From Perkinsus marinus ATCC 50983 (taxonomy: Eukaryota; Perkinsozoa; Perkinsida; Perkinsidae): DNA of 64,000 bases. Below the pieces are notes generated by a model. The model did not search any database and was not told the origin of the DNA. It saw nothing but the letters and a program-made list of their open reading frames with translations. Both the position numbers and the translations under genes were made by a program. Positions 23,970 to 35,823 of this stretch are shown one piece after another (position 1 is the first letter of the stretch; each line of letters opens with the position of its first letter). The stretch lies in the NCBI RefSeq assembly GCF_000006405.1, contig NW_003211397.1, positions 44,455 to 108,454 on the forward strand. The letters run 5' to 3'.

Positions 23970-25668
23970 GTAGTAGTAGTAGGAGGACTTACTCTTAGTA
24001 TCATGTATACCAAGAGTTATCATTGCATTCATAGTAACTTGGTACTCACCACCATCATCTATTCCTGGTATTATTGGTAATATACCATTCAATACTCTAA
24101 CAGCATATGATCATACAGTGATGATGATGATGGGTCTTAGGAATATACTACTTATATGATTCCTTCTGAGGATTTAAGCCAAGCCGTCCTAATATCTCGG
24201 AACCACCACCACGTAGTAGTTGGTAGAATATGTGATAGTTACGCTCACCTAGTAATAGTAGGTAGTATCCGGATGCGTGTTATCATTATTACCCTCTTCA
24301 TGTAAGCATATCCTACTCTTCTCTAATAGGAAGGATAATACCTGTCCTCCTGCCACAACTGGATGTTCTTGAGTCGGATGAGATGGTAGCGATGATGAGG
24401 GACGGGATAAGTATAGTTTCACGAGTTTGCCTGTTGTGTTGTTATTATAGAGTAATGATGATGGAGTAGTATAGTACCAAATCGACTAGAATTATCATTC
24501 CTAGAGGTCTTAGCATTGCCAAATGCCTCTAGTATAGGGTTGAAGGCCATAAGAGCATTACATAGTGATGAGGAATCCTCTTCAAGCGAGGTAGTAGTAG
24601 TAGTAGCACTACCAGGCTGCTCTGTGAAGAACTTCATTAGATGCTTACAAGTCTGATAGTTAAGAGGTGAGTAGTATCATCCTTCCTTGGATAACATACC
24701 TCAGTCTTGCCAGCACCACTCTCCCCACTTACAAGGATCGATACATTACCATTACATGCCTCCAATACCCCATTCACCATGTGTGATTCGACGTGGGACG
24801 ATGATGATGATAATCCTCCTCCACTACCACCTATGCAAGCCAACTATTGATATCCATCACTATGATAATACTGGTCTACTATCATCATGGTCCCCTTGCT
24901 GAGGTATAAGGCCAGCACCAATGTAATGAGCTGTTAAGGCTTGTGCAGCAATACGGAAGATATGCGGAGGAGCCTAGAGGATATGGTGGTCAGTGGTTAT
25001 GATGATGATAATGACCTCTTCTATCTGCTTATCATCAGGTACCATACTCCTGTAATACTGAGCTATATCAGATGTTGTATTATTGAGATCACGAAATGGA
25101 TTAACAGCTATGAGCATAGGCCTAGCAGCTGTGTATCTAGTAGCGATAACAACAAGAAGAATAATAATAGCAGTGATGTAGGGCTATATAATGATCTCAC
25201 ATTAGATCAGCCAAATATCTCCTCTTAATAACATCATTAACTATAGGTTCGTTGACTAATGGTAAATGGGATATATCATTAACGGCCTCTATCTCTATAC
25301 TGTTATTATTATCACCACCATTAGCATGATATAACCTATAATGCTCCTTATCCAAACTCCTTACTACTGGAGTCCTACTGTGATACACCAACCATACGTT
25401 CACGATTAGTAGTAGACGATGATGTTGATGATGACTTTATAAGTATCTTTAGCTCACCACGGAAAGGTTGTGGTATGGTTACTACCTATACTGTATACTT
25501 GGTTTACAATGACTATATTGTTATTATTACCTTGGCTAGTTCGAACATAAGCTCATCATCACGTGTAACCCATACATCATCCCCTACTTTATAGTTACCA
25601 TTCTCTCCCTCCCACAATGATGGTCTCCTCTTCCTCCTCCTACTATTATCTTCTGGGGTATCCTCCAT
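20048..25668 (-). CDS. Myosin with IQ neck and C-terminal RCC1 repeats (myosin H-like)
   Basis: N-terminal SH3-like part ([20 protein letters not shown]), then [18 protein letters not shown]. The motor has P-loop GESGAGKTE (about 24710), switch [10 protein letters not shown] (about 24480), switch [12 protein letters not shown] (about 23345), [35 protein letters not shown] and [20 protein letters not shown]. Several IQ-like repeats follow ([66 protein letters not shown]). After the 100-N gap the frame resumes and runs into RCC1-type repeats ([47 protein letters not shown]). Motor, neck and RCC1 in one chain match apicomplexan class XIV myosin H, which acts at the conoid. The gap leaves continuity unproven. 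The C-terminus is ambiguous because of tRNA-like element 3 (stop at 20048, or earlier if a 41-nt intron is removed). Confidence 0.78.
20175..20232 (+). other. tRNA-like element 3 (B box, T4), antisense in the RCC1 region
   Basis: Plus-strand GGTTCGATTCC at 20199-20209, with TTTT starting exactly 22 nt after its start (20221). A D-arm-like TTCAGAGGATG lies about 42 nt upstream of the B box (about 20157). On the gene's strand the same DNA reads GTATCGGGAATCGAACC...GGTCCAG (20215-20175). This looks like a 41-nt intron, though the frame is also open without splicing. Confidence 0.5.
21479..21578. other. Assembly gap (100 N)
   Basis: One hundred Ns, probably a placeholder of unknown true length, within the end of the myosin neck-coding region. 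Confidence 0.99.
23929..23983. repeat. (AGT)n microsatellite in a myosin intron
   Basis: A TAG/AGT run between two myosin exons; it carries stops in the coding frame and is read as intronic. Confidence 0.75.
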
Positions 25669-26050
25669 TATAATACCCACTACTACTACTGACTGTAATT
25701 CCTTATACATCAACACAACAACCACACACGAGCAGCAGCAGCAGCACTATACATACAAAAGGCTATAAACATACTGTAGACTACCTAGACTACTACTACT
25801 ATTATTAATAGCCAGAGGATGCTGCTATAACAAGGTCATGGAAGATAGAGGATGATGATGACGATAGTGGTAGTGGGCGATAATGGCGACGAGGGTAAAC
25901 GATAAAGCAACTAATGTTGTTGTTGTTGTTGTTGCTGTAGGGTTATAATAATGTGACAACATATAATAATACAGCATATCGGGCTAATACCATAACTACA
26001 ACTAAACGGTGGGTACCAAGTAGATAATATAAAGATTACTATAATCATCA

Positions 26051-26780
26051 TCATCGGTGGTGGTGTTGGTGATGGTGCTTAGCCGCCTTACTCCTAACGA
26101 CCCATTCCATCCTCCATTGACCCTCTATAAAGGTATCATCATCATCGGTAGTAGTATGATGAATATCAACCACCTTATGTATCTTCCTAAAACCATTCTT
26201 CTTGTAAAATCTAATTGCCTTAGGTAAACTAGAGCATACGACCTTATCTACGGGACATTTGTCGGACTTAGCCATATCCTTCAATAAGCGGATCTGAATA
26301 GCAGTAATCAACAATAATGAGTAGTGATACTAGTTATTATTATTATTACCGCAACCCCTCCAACTCCCATTCCTCTATATGATGGTACTACTGCCATCTG
26401 ACCAATATGCATCTCCCTCTTACTACCATCGATACGATACACCATAAACGCTGCTAACATGCTCATATGGATAGTGTCGTGGAGAGCCTTTATATCATCA
26501 CTAGTGGTTACTTGAGATGGTAGTATAGCAATGGATAGGCGCCATCCATTACGAGGTATAATCTATATACAACTAGTTAAGTAATTATTGATACTAGTAT
26601 TACCTTCTCCTCCATCACATTATCCCCCTCGAATTCTACATCACATAATGCAGCGATATCTTTGATAATGCGAGCCATGTCGACATTACGACGTACTTCG
26701 GCAGAATTAACCTTCACATTATGAAACCATTGTAGCTCATTTTTAATGGTAGGAGGGACAGTAATGGAGGTAATGGCCAT
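26051..26780 (-). CDS. GNAT-family N-acetyltransferase
   Basis: Three exons on the minus strand. Exon 1 starts MAITSITVPPTIKNELQWFH at 26780 (an in-frame ATG at 26867 is possible). Exon 2 reads IPRNGWRLSIAILPSQ and MLAAFMVYRIDGSKREMHIG, then QMAVVPSYRGMGVGGVA, the acetyl-CoA-binding motif A (Q/R-x-x-G-x-G). Exon 3 reads IRLLKDMAKSDKCPVDKVVC and ends with PKAIRFYKKNGFRKIH, the conserved AxxFYxKxGF motif B of the fold, and a His-rich tail. Introns are about 50 nt. The acetyl acceptor cannot be told from sequence. Confidence 0.78.
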
Positions 26781-27404
26781 GAGGGAGATGATCCACGAGG
26801 AGGAAGAGGAGAAGGAGGAGGCGGAGCGAAACGCTGAAGATATTACATGATACCCTATGAATAACAAGACAAAAGGTAAACCAGAAAGCGTGGATCCCAG
26901 CAGAGCAGAGGCAAGTCATAGTATTGAAGCCGATCAATATGTAGAGTGATGGGAGAGATAGCGGTAGTTAGATGGAAGTTAAATGAAAACATGCAGGTCA
27001 TGAACGTAGCCTCTCTGGAGTATACCTCCTACGACTACAAAGGTACACCAATGGTGTAACACCATACATACTACTACAATTTGATGAGCTCTAAACAATA
27101 GTCTAATACAACGACGACAACAGCCATTGTCGAGTAGTGGTTGTATGGCTGTCACCGCCTGCTCTAGAGACCGACCATACCATCAATGGATCGATCTCCC
27201 TTAACATCACATATACCTAAAACCACATTACTGGATTACATACTATCATAATTAGCACTCGATGAATGGAAACTATCGATAATAACAAATAGCGCCGATT
27301 AATGATGAGATATGACAAGATTGCAAGATATGATAGTATGATACCGTTCTGCATGATGATGATTGATTGAGCTGAACTCGACAGTATGAGTAGAAACAAG
27401 GTGA
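26781..27404. other. Intergenic, no gene recognised
   Basis: Short open frames only; a hydrophobic 72-codon minus frame (27217-27435) overlaps the 3' end of the TraB gene and looks spurious. Confidence 0.45.
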
Positions 27405-28346
27405 TCATTGTTTGAGTAGTTCCATCACTAGCCATTGTTTGATTACTCCTGCCTCCTCAAACTTGAACTTCCTTAATCCACTTCCACTACCCGGAGAGAG
27501 TCTCTTCCCAGTGTCATTAGCCATCCATCGTTTGTGTATACCCTTTACATGGTTCTCTCCAACCACTGCTATTACTCTATTATGTTTACATGCCAATCTC
27601 CATAGTGCACGATACATATACTCATCACGCATATCAATAACAACCTCCTGTAATCGTTTATCGATCTTATATTTATCACACAGTTGGATGTATCCCATAG
27701 GATCAAGAGTACTATCTTGTAAGTAGCTAGACCTCTCCTTAGAAGGGGGATACTTCTTTTCAATAGCATCTCTAATATCATCGACCGTACTAGCTGTTGC
27801 CATCATCGATCTTATTATCTTCATAACTGGTGTAGGAACTCTCCATCGCATAATCCATTCATCTACCACAGGCATTCGCTCTACAGTAGGGTAATAGAGT
27901 ATCCGCCATAGCAAGACCCTCTCAGCTAATGGTGACAACAATCGCCTCATTATAACGTACCAAGCTACTCGTATAATACCAACAAGAGGCATATCACGGA
28001 ATACCTCCTTAGCGGCCTCCCCTGGTGATACATCCAATGCATGCAGTTGAGTAGTTGGGTTATCCTTACTAAACTGCCATAAGGCTTTGATGTCCTTACT
28101 TTTAACGAACTTCATCCTATTAATACGACCATAGCATAACTCTAATCCCAATGCTAATGGCTCCTTCTCCTTCGAGTCCCCTTGCAATTCCCTTAATGCC
28201 TGAGCGGCAAGAGTCGAGTCATGACTCGAGCCAATAAGGTATACTTCTGCAGTAGGGTGGGGTAGTCTACTCACAGGAGGAAGAAGAAGGGACACTGAAC
28301 TCATGATCATCGATCTATGGCTCAATCTTGCTAACATTATAATCAT
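27405..28346 (-). CDS. TraB domain-containing protein
   Basis: A single reading frame of 313 codons. The N-terminus (MIIMLARLSHRSMIMSSVSL) is basic and hydrophobic and could direct the protein to mitochondria. The TraB fold starts at AEVYLIGSSHDSTLAAQALR with the first G-x-x-H, continues through ALGLELCYGRINRMKF and ends with RDEYMYRALW and VIAVVGENHVKGIHKRW, the second G-x-x-H. The two motifs are the shared signature of the TraB/TIKI/GumN group, seen in eukaryotes as TRABD proteins of the outer mitochondrial membrane. Catalytic activity is not established for this branch. The absence of introns is unusual in this half of the window. Confidence 0.82.
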   Translation of the reverse strand: MIIMLARLSHRSMIMSSVSLLLPPVSRLPHPTAEVYLIGSSHDSTLAAQALRELQGDSKEKEPLALGLELCYGRINRMKFVKSKDIKALWQFSKDNPTTQLHALDVSPGEAAKEVFRDMPLVGIIRVAWYVIMRRLLSPLAERVLLWRILYYPTVERMPVVDEWIMRWRVPTPVMKIIRSMMATASTVDDIRDAIEKKYPPSKERSSYLQDSTLDPMGYIQLCDKYKIDKRLQEVVIDMRDEYMYRALWRLACKHNRVIAVVGENHVKGIHKRWMANDTGKRLSPGSGSGLRKFKFEEAGVIKQWLVMELLKQ

Positions 28347-29406
28347 AAAACTAAGGAATATTCCACCCCAATTCCTTCCACTATGAACACTGTACTGCTG
28401 GCTAGTGAGTAGAATAGAGACTGACCTAGCATGGCACCATTACTCATGCTATTAATACCATAGGGTGGTAAGGTCGGTAGTAGCTATCCTCATCCACCTT
28501 CATACAACTAACTCTTACCGATATATGCACACTACTTGTTACATCTAAATCTCAGTATCCCAGGATCTGCGATCCCTTTCCAACTAGTTCATCAATCCTC
28601 TACCCATCACCGATACCACAGAGCCCATCATGTCAACACATTCCCTCCAGACACCCTTCTCCTCCTTCCTCTCCTCCTTCCCATCATCATATATTTGATC
28701 CTTCAATTGAGACACAGTCATCATCAAGTAGCCTAATAATAAGCCTACTGTTCACCATTCGGGGGGATGCTCCCTGAGTACGTCACTACAGCCTCCTTAT
28801 TACGTGCTTTACCTCCCCTACAAGGCCTCTTCCTCCGTGCAGTAGTAGTAGCAAGCAAGGCGTAGACAGTGGCTTGTAAGGCTGACGGTTGGGAAATACC
28901 TAGTACTGGAGCCTCCTGGTATACCGCGATGGGAGGACGCAGGAAGTACTACTACTTCACCTGCACTGCTGAATGATGGTATGAAGAATGATTGCATACG
29001 TCGTAGGATACGTAAGAGTGAGCAACAAGTGATACCATCAGATTGCTGCAACATGGTCCTTCCTAATGCATCATATACTACATGTAGCCCTACACCGGTG
29101 ATCATGCTACTACTACTACCTTGATCCATCGTAATCAGTGATGGTGACGTTGACGGTGTGAAGGACGAGGATGATGTTGTTGTTGTTGGTCGTCAGGTGA
29201 TGCTGCTGTTGCTGCTATTGGTGGTAAATTAGACTCATGGACCCAAATGAACAAGCATCGAGGCGTATGATAATCCTACACTAAACTCTACTACAAGCTT
29301 AATTGAGGGACCTACTATTAGCTTTGGAATATGCCTTCATACCACGCTTATCATCCTTTCTGATAAATCCTATATGTTAATAAGCCACAGCTATATTACC
29401 GAATAT
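28347..29406. other. Unassigned region
   Basis: A 103-codon minus frame (28818-29129) is the longest; it was considered and not called (see rejected items). A GTT/GCT-rich low-complexity patch occurs at about 29150-29225. Confidence 0.35.
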
Positions 29407-29675
29407 TCAATATCTTACAGCTAGTAGCCTCGCAACCTCAATAACGATCACTTGTGCTGAGCTCAAGTTGAAGATAGTGTTCTTGGTAGTGTTATCACAA
29501 GACTCGATATATCTCTTCATGTTGTTGAGGAAGGCGTATAGGTACTCAACAGTAGCCTACTTCCCACCAAAAACTACTACCTCACCCATCCAGCATTGCA
29601 TCAAGACACCCTCATAGGGTGTGATCCTCTCCTCGAGTGCCTCGAGACTCTGAGCTTGTCTTGCCTGATGTTAAC
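29407..29675 (-). CDS. Fragment of an unknown coiled-coil protein, possibly broken
   Basis: On the minus strand, after an acceptor near 29675 (ACATCAG), the frame reads QAQSLEALEERITPYEGVLM and QCWMGEVVVFGGK, then an in-frame TAG, then ATVEYLYAFLNNMKRYIESC and NLSSAQVIVIEVARLLAVRY to a stop at 29407. Composition and helix pattern look like real coding sequence. Either a 24-nt intron (GTAGTAGTTT...AAGTAG) removes the stop or this is a pseudogene. Upstream exons were not found. Family unknown. Confidence 0.3.
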
Positions 29676-31996
29676 GTTGGCCCTGAGAGGGCATAGAGAC
29701 AGCGGGTTAGAAAAGTAGTAATCTTCCCAGCAATCCCAATAGGTGGATACCATAGAATCAAATAAGAACCACCTAGTACTCGACAAAGACATAGAAGGTC
29801 GATAATACCGAGAAGGTCGAGTTGATTGTAGAGTGGTATCACGATTTGGGTAGGTCCTACTGCCCACATGGGTTGGGGTGCTCATATGAGACTAATGAAA
29901 CCCCAGTCCTGCTACACATGGCTTACTATGTCAACACCCCTCATGAGTAGCATATACCATTCAGCCTTGATGATATTATACTCGCCAACAAGGAGAGGGT
30001 CTCATGAGCACACGCATGGTTACGCCCCCCCACCTTTATCAAGTCTTTTCCCTCCTTCCAAATATTCTCTTCCTAGCTCCCCAACTTGTGAGGTACCAGG
30101 TCCAACGAAGGTTTGGCTCACTGAGGGGTGATGAACCTCAGTGTCACTACACGAGTGTATGTCATTCCCCCTGTACACCCATAGACAGTAATTACAACAA
30201 GGAGTACTATGTAGTCTCAAGGACTCAACATCCTACATTTAATGGTGACGAAGACTAGTGTCTGTTTGAAAAATAAGCATCTTCTAATGACGATCGAATA
30301 ACTCTGTTGTAATAACTGTCAATTCGCGCTGTGAAAGGAATACACCATAATGTAGAATTGTGAGATTAAGTAGTAGAGATCCTGCGAGAAGTTAATACAT
30401 TGACCCTGAGCTCGTCAATCACTGACAGCAGATACCCGCATTCCTATATCTACAAGCATGAAGGATTGATTGATTAACGGATGGCTTTTAGACGTAACGC
30501 CCAGGTCAGACCCGTGTGAACAGGCATCATTCACTTGGAAGAGATTGACATATTTCAAATTGAATAGCAATGTTGCTGATGTCACTGAGTTGAGTATCCT
30601 TGAAGCTAAACCAGCATCCAGCATATGGAGGGAAGACTGTTAATCATACTGCCAGTGGGCTTGGATAGGGAGGGATAGCCTATCAGCCTATCGTTTAATA
30701 AAGGCCGTCGTATTAATGCTCCTGGATTATCTGCTCACTTTTGGGTAGACCATGGTGACAGTTGCCGCCATCAATTCGATAGCATGTGAGACTGGGCTCC
30801 CAGCTAGGATCAGAACACATACCCTCTAGAATGAGGACATGAACACCTAACAGATTAAGCCTAAATAAAAAAAGGTCACAACAGCAGTACCCTACCTCCG
30901 TCCGCCTTAGACATTTTCTTACCATCACCGACAGTCATACCTCTCAGGGCCTTACACGAACCATCAGAATCGTATGATGAGCAACTTGAGATTTCTCATC
31001 AATTCCCAGATATCCTTATTCTCACAGACAGCGTTATTCGGAGAGTAGTGACCAACTCTTGAGGGTAACAGTTTGCCCAAGTTATCATCTCCTTCATAAC
31101 ACCTTCAAGTTTATGGGTGATTTAGAGATCCGCATGACGAGAATAATTATACCCTTATTGGTACAGACAGATGGAAGGCTTTAACGCCACAGTTGAGCTG
31201 TTCTGCTCATCCTGAGTTCCCATAAGGGGAGATATGTAACCAGTAGCAGAATTGTGTGATCTGAGATGTAGATTAGTCAAGATAATACTACTAAACATAG
31301 GGAACTGGTTGAAGAGTATACCATCTACTGATAACAACAAAGAGGATCCTTGTCGCCAGGTGTTAATGAGCGTAGTTGATGGGGTTCATCATGGAAGGCA
31401 ATAACTGACGTCTTGATGTAGTAGTCATGGAGTATATGATGCTGTAAAGATAAAGCAGGTTATATAATGACGCAACAGTATAGAGGATAATATCATAGAG
31501 CATGCATAGCAAGAGCTGTTAGCCAGCAATAAGGCTGTTGGCATTGTCTCCTATGGCATGCCTGATGATGGAGGACTGCGGGAAGGAGGGTATGCTTTAG
31601 GTACTGTGTAATATCTTTCAATCCCAACTAGTCCATTTAATGTAGCTTCATTAAAACCAAAGATGCCACCACTATGGCATCCACATCCCCCTCCACCAGT
31701 AGGTATTACAAACACGGCTGGGCCTGTGTTAGAGTAGTGTAGACAACTAACATCATCAGCTGACTACCCTCATGACCATTATCATGATGATGACGATGAT
31801 GATGTCGACGATGCCGCCGATGCCGACGATGCCGGAATCGAAAGAACGCTGTGGTCTCGTCGTGACCAGAGGGATCGTGATGATCATGATGATGTAACAT
31901 TTTCAATCAATCTAAGGTCACCGACGATTATGCGCTGGTGTAAGCCGCGTAAGAAAATCCGTAATCGGCATACTTGACTCACTTCTCGCAGCGATT
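29676..31996. other. Unassigned 2.3-kb region with small open frames
   Basis: Minus frames at 30415-30624, 30713-30928 and 31155-31340 and plus stretches near 31500-31730 (for example ASNKAVGIVSYGMPDDGG) have coding-like composition, but I can neither join them nor name them. A GAT/GAC-rich repeat is at 31780-31830. Confidence 0.35.
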
Positions 31997-34900
31997 ATGT
32001 CAAGGGTTAATTCATTGTTGTTTCAAGTAGCTGCTGTTATCAATAGTAGTATGCCAACTACTGTAGTAACACCTTCCGTGGCGACATCATCAACACCCTC
32101 ATCTGGTGGAGGTATTAGGAGTAATACTACTACTGGTGCTGCTCCACCACGGGTACCACCAAGTCGAACGCAGCCTGATATGAATAGGGAGAGGATGATG
32201 TTTATGTGGTTATCATTAGTTGGCAAGACTGTTGAAGTTAAGATGCGAAATCAGACTATTTATGAAGGGATATTATCGGGGGTGAAGCCAGAGAAGGATT
32301 TTGATATAGCTCTTAAGTATGCAAGAGAACTCCCAACAGGGAATAAGTTATCTGGACCTATCTATGAGGAAATGCTAGTACCTGGGAAAGAGGTGGCTTC
32401 ATTGACAGCTCATGATGTGCCTGTAGCTGGCATAGATAAGGATAAGGTAAGCTTAATAAGGGCTATCAATATGAAGAACCTATTAGGGACCACATTTGAG
32501 TGGCTTTAAGACGGATTCAGAGATCCTACCCAGGAGCAGTCTAGCAGGCAAGGAGAGGGTATTACAACGATGGGACAGCAAAACTGATGATGCGTAAGTA
32601 ACATTTCATAATGAGATTGTGTTAATAATGTCTTAGACTGGACAAGCCCTTAGAGACAAGCAGTCTTGATTACACAAGGGTTACTGGTAGAGGTGGTGGG
32701 GCACATTGGGATCAATTTGCTGTTAATGAAAGGAAGTTCAATGTTAAGAGTACATACAATGAGGCATTGTAAGGATAGTAGACTACTACTACTATCAACT
32801 TCTTCTTCTATGCAACTGCTGTCTTATTATAGATACACTACTACTTTGGATACTTCCAAAATATCCCCCGAAAAACAACGTAGAGCTGAGAGGATTGCCA
32901 AGTAGTAGTAGTACCACCTCAGATGATGTCGAAAGATGCTCATATTACTCAGGGAGATTGAGCATTCACAGAATTATGGTGGTAAGGAGGAAGGGACAGG
33001 AGTTGAGGATGACGAGGAAGCACTGTTCTCAGCAGTTCAAGGTAGTAGCAAGATCCTTCTATTATCATCAGTTATGATTATAAATAGGTACGGGTGGTTA
33101 TGCTACTGGAACCAAGCAACAACAACAACAGAGTATTAACCAACATCAGAAGCCTCAGTTATCTCCAGAACAGGTAGCAGTAATATCAACAGCTGCTCCT
33201 TTGTTGTTGTTGTTGTCATCATCATCTTGATGCTATTAGATATCTGAACGCGCTCGTATGAAGGCTGATTTTGAGAGCCATCTTCGGATGCTTGATGCTG
33301 GTCATCGACATCATAAGGTCGCTGCAGCTAGTGCTGGCAATACGGTAATATGATATCTGCTAGCCCCATAGGCTACTATCATCACTCTCAGAGGCTTAAT
33401 GCTCTCAATCTAGAGCCAGCCTCGGTAAGAGTTAGTCAACTTGCAGGTAGTCGAGCATCTCCAAAGCAATGTGATAAGTCTAAACTATACCTTCTTAATA
33501 CAACCCTCTTTCAGCATCATCATCATCATCATCGATATCACCCTCTCCTCCTCAACCATTAACTCAAGAGAATCTCAAGAGCCATAATCAGGCGCTACAG
33601 TCATCTGGGTCATTTGCTGCTACTAATAGGCAACAACAACAGCAAACACCAGGCAGCAAACATTCTCTATTAGGGGTAGATGTAGTACGACTATTATAGT
33701 AGATGACTAGCAGCATGTTCTTTGATCAGGCATCACCAGTCCTAACTGGTGCTAATAGGAGGCCTATCCCGCAGCTGCCACCCTCAGCTGCTGCTGCTGG
33801 TGTTAGTGAGATGAAGGGTATCAATGCTCTTAATCTCGAGCCAGCATTGCCTAAGCTACCTGAGAAGGATCGTGAAGAGTGGATAAGCAGTAATGCTAGT
33901 CCACAGCTCGGTAAGGCAGGTGGTGGTAAGGGTGTACCTAGAGGAGGAGTATGGCAACAACAACAACAAGTAGGTGGTGGTGGTCTATTGGAACCTGCTG
34001 CTGGTACTACTACACCACCATTGACGACAGCTAAGGGTGGTGGTGGTAAAGGGAAGGGAGGAAAGGGTGGTCAGTCCTTATCTATACCTCAAGGTTCCCC
34101 ACAAGGAGGTCCATATCAAACAGGAGGTGCTGTTACTGCTACTATTCATCATCAACCAAGTCAACTTATGATGAATGCTGTTCATAATGCACAGAATGCT
34201 CAAATACAACAACAACAAGTAGATGCCGGTAAACCTCCTGTTGGTGGTGGCAAGGGTACTGCTGCTGCCGGAAGTGGTGGTAGTAGGAGGAATCTAACTT
34301 TGGAGGGTACTCAGGGAGGTAAGCGGAGTGGGGCCTTTTCCTTTAACCCTAATGCTAATACATTTACACCAAGTAGTACTGGGATGCCTACACAAGGAGG
34401 AGGAGCTACACTGAATATCAATGTCACACCAGGTGGTAGTCTATCGGGTACACTCAAGAATGTTAACTATGATACCTATGAGGCACCAGCATCATCTGCT
34501 GCTGCTACTGCTGCTGCTGGTCCTCAGCAAGGTAGTGCTGCTACATCTCTTCCACCACCACCATCATCATCGTCTGATAATGGTATTACTAAGCAGTCAG
34601 GGGGCTCAAGTCAGATCCCTCAGGGAGGTAGGCAACAACAACAACAGTCACAGACAGAGCAACAACAGCAGCAGTATCAAGGTGTTACTGCTGGTGGTGG
34701 TGGCGGTCGTGGTGGTCCATTGTCCAATACCCAAGGTGGTCCCTCTCCTCCTCCACCTCTACCACCACATGGTCCTATGATGGGAGGTCCTATACATCCT
34801 GGTATGATGCCGACCCAAGGTGGTCCTATCCATCCTGGTATGATGATACCAATGCCTGCTCCTCCACACTATCCTGGCTTCATGACTACTGCTGGCTTAC

Positions 34901-35823
34901 CGATGCCTTTACCTAATATAACACCACCATTATTCATGCCTTTATGTGATAGTAAAAGCCTTGATACATCGACTCTGGCAGAGATTGAAGATAGATTGTT
35001 AGAGTCAAGTGAAAATGAGAATACCCCAGCGGTATCTACTCAATGGCCTGATGGTTCCAAGTCCTCGAGCTATCGTGATATTATATCAGCATCATCATCA
35101 TCAGCAGCAGCAGGTGGAGCAGGAGGAGCGATGTTCATGGGTCCACCTACCATTGCTTCCCCTCAAGGTGGTTATATTCCTCTTATTCCTGGTCAAGCTG
35201 CTGGTGGTAGTGTTAGTGGCCCTCCTCATATGATGCAGCCACCTAGTGGTCCACCACCAATGGGTTCCCCTATGCTGCCTGGTGGTATGCCTCCTATGGG
35301 TATGATGCCTATACCCGCTGGTCCCCCAGCTGGTGCTCCTGGTATGTATCAATACTCTGGACCAATGCAACAACCACCACCAATGCCTGCTCAACAAGGG
35401 GGTAGTTCAACAAGTGGTGGACCATCATCGAACCCTCAGGGAGGAGGAGGTATGCATGTCCCTCTACCAGGTGGTATGTATCCTCCTCCAATGTATGGTG
35501 GCATGCCACCACCACCCTACTATGCAGCGGTAGCAGCACAGCAGATGGGTGGGGATAATAGTGCTGGTGGTAGTAGAGGAGGTGGGTACATGATGGGAGG
35601 TGGTCCTGGGGTCCTAGTAACTCCAGGGAGTCAGGGTGATAATGCTGAAGGAGGAGGTAATGGTAGCCTTATGCCTAGTCCACCACAACAACAACAGAGA
35701 GGTAGAGGTTATTACAGTGGTGGAGGACAGCAGCAGCAGGGACAGCAGGGGCAGCAAGGCAGTAGACAGCAGGGACATCGTGGTGGTGGAGGGTATCATG
35801 GTAATAATAACCAACAACAGTAG
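31997..35823 (+). CDS. Ataxin-2/Pbp1 homologue (Sm, LsmAD, PAM2, Gln/Gly/Pro-rich tail)
   Basis: Exon 1 ends with an Sm-type domain (MFMWLSLVGKTVEVKMRNQT, YEGILSGVKPEKDFDIALKY). A 40-nt intron joins ...AGIDKDK to GPHLSGFKTDSEI, the start of LsmAD, which continues LDYTRVTGRGGGAHWDQFAV, NERKFNVKSTYNEAL and SPEKQRRAERIAKEIEHS. The last exon (33703-35823, about 700 codons) is Gly/Gln/Pro/Met-rich and contains SGAFSFNPNANTFTPSS (about 34325-34376), a good PAM2 motif for binding poly(A)-binding protein. The block LNALNLEPA occurs in two exons (about 33395 and 33825). Ataxin-2 proteins regulate mRNA stability and translation and promote RNP granules; the long low-complexity tail fits this. A 27-nt intron (33673-33699) is inferred before the last exon. 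Confidence 0.85.

Noticed and set aside
28818-29129. Quinone oxidoreductase fragment (LHVVYDALGRTMLQQ)
   Set aside because: The short match resembles the zeta-crystallin YDxxG block, but no Rossmann GxGxxG or other family motif is found upstream or downstream, so chance is as likely.
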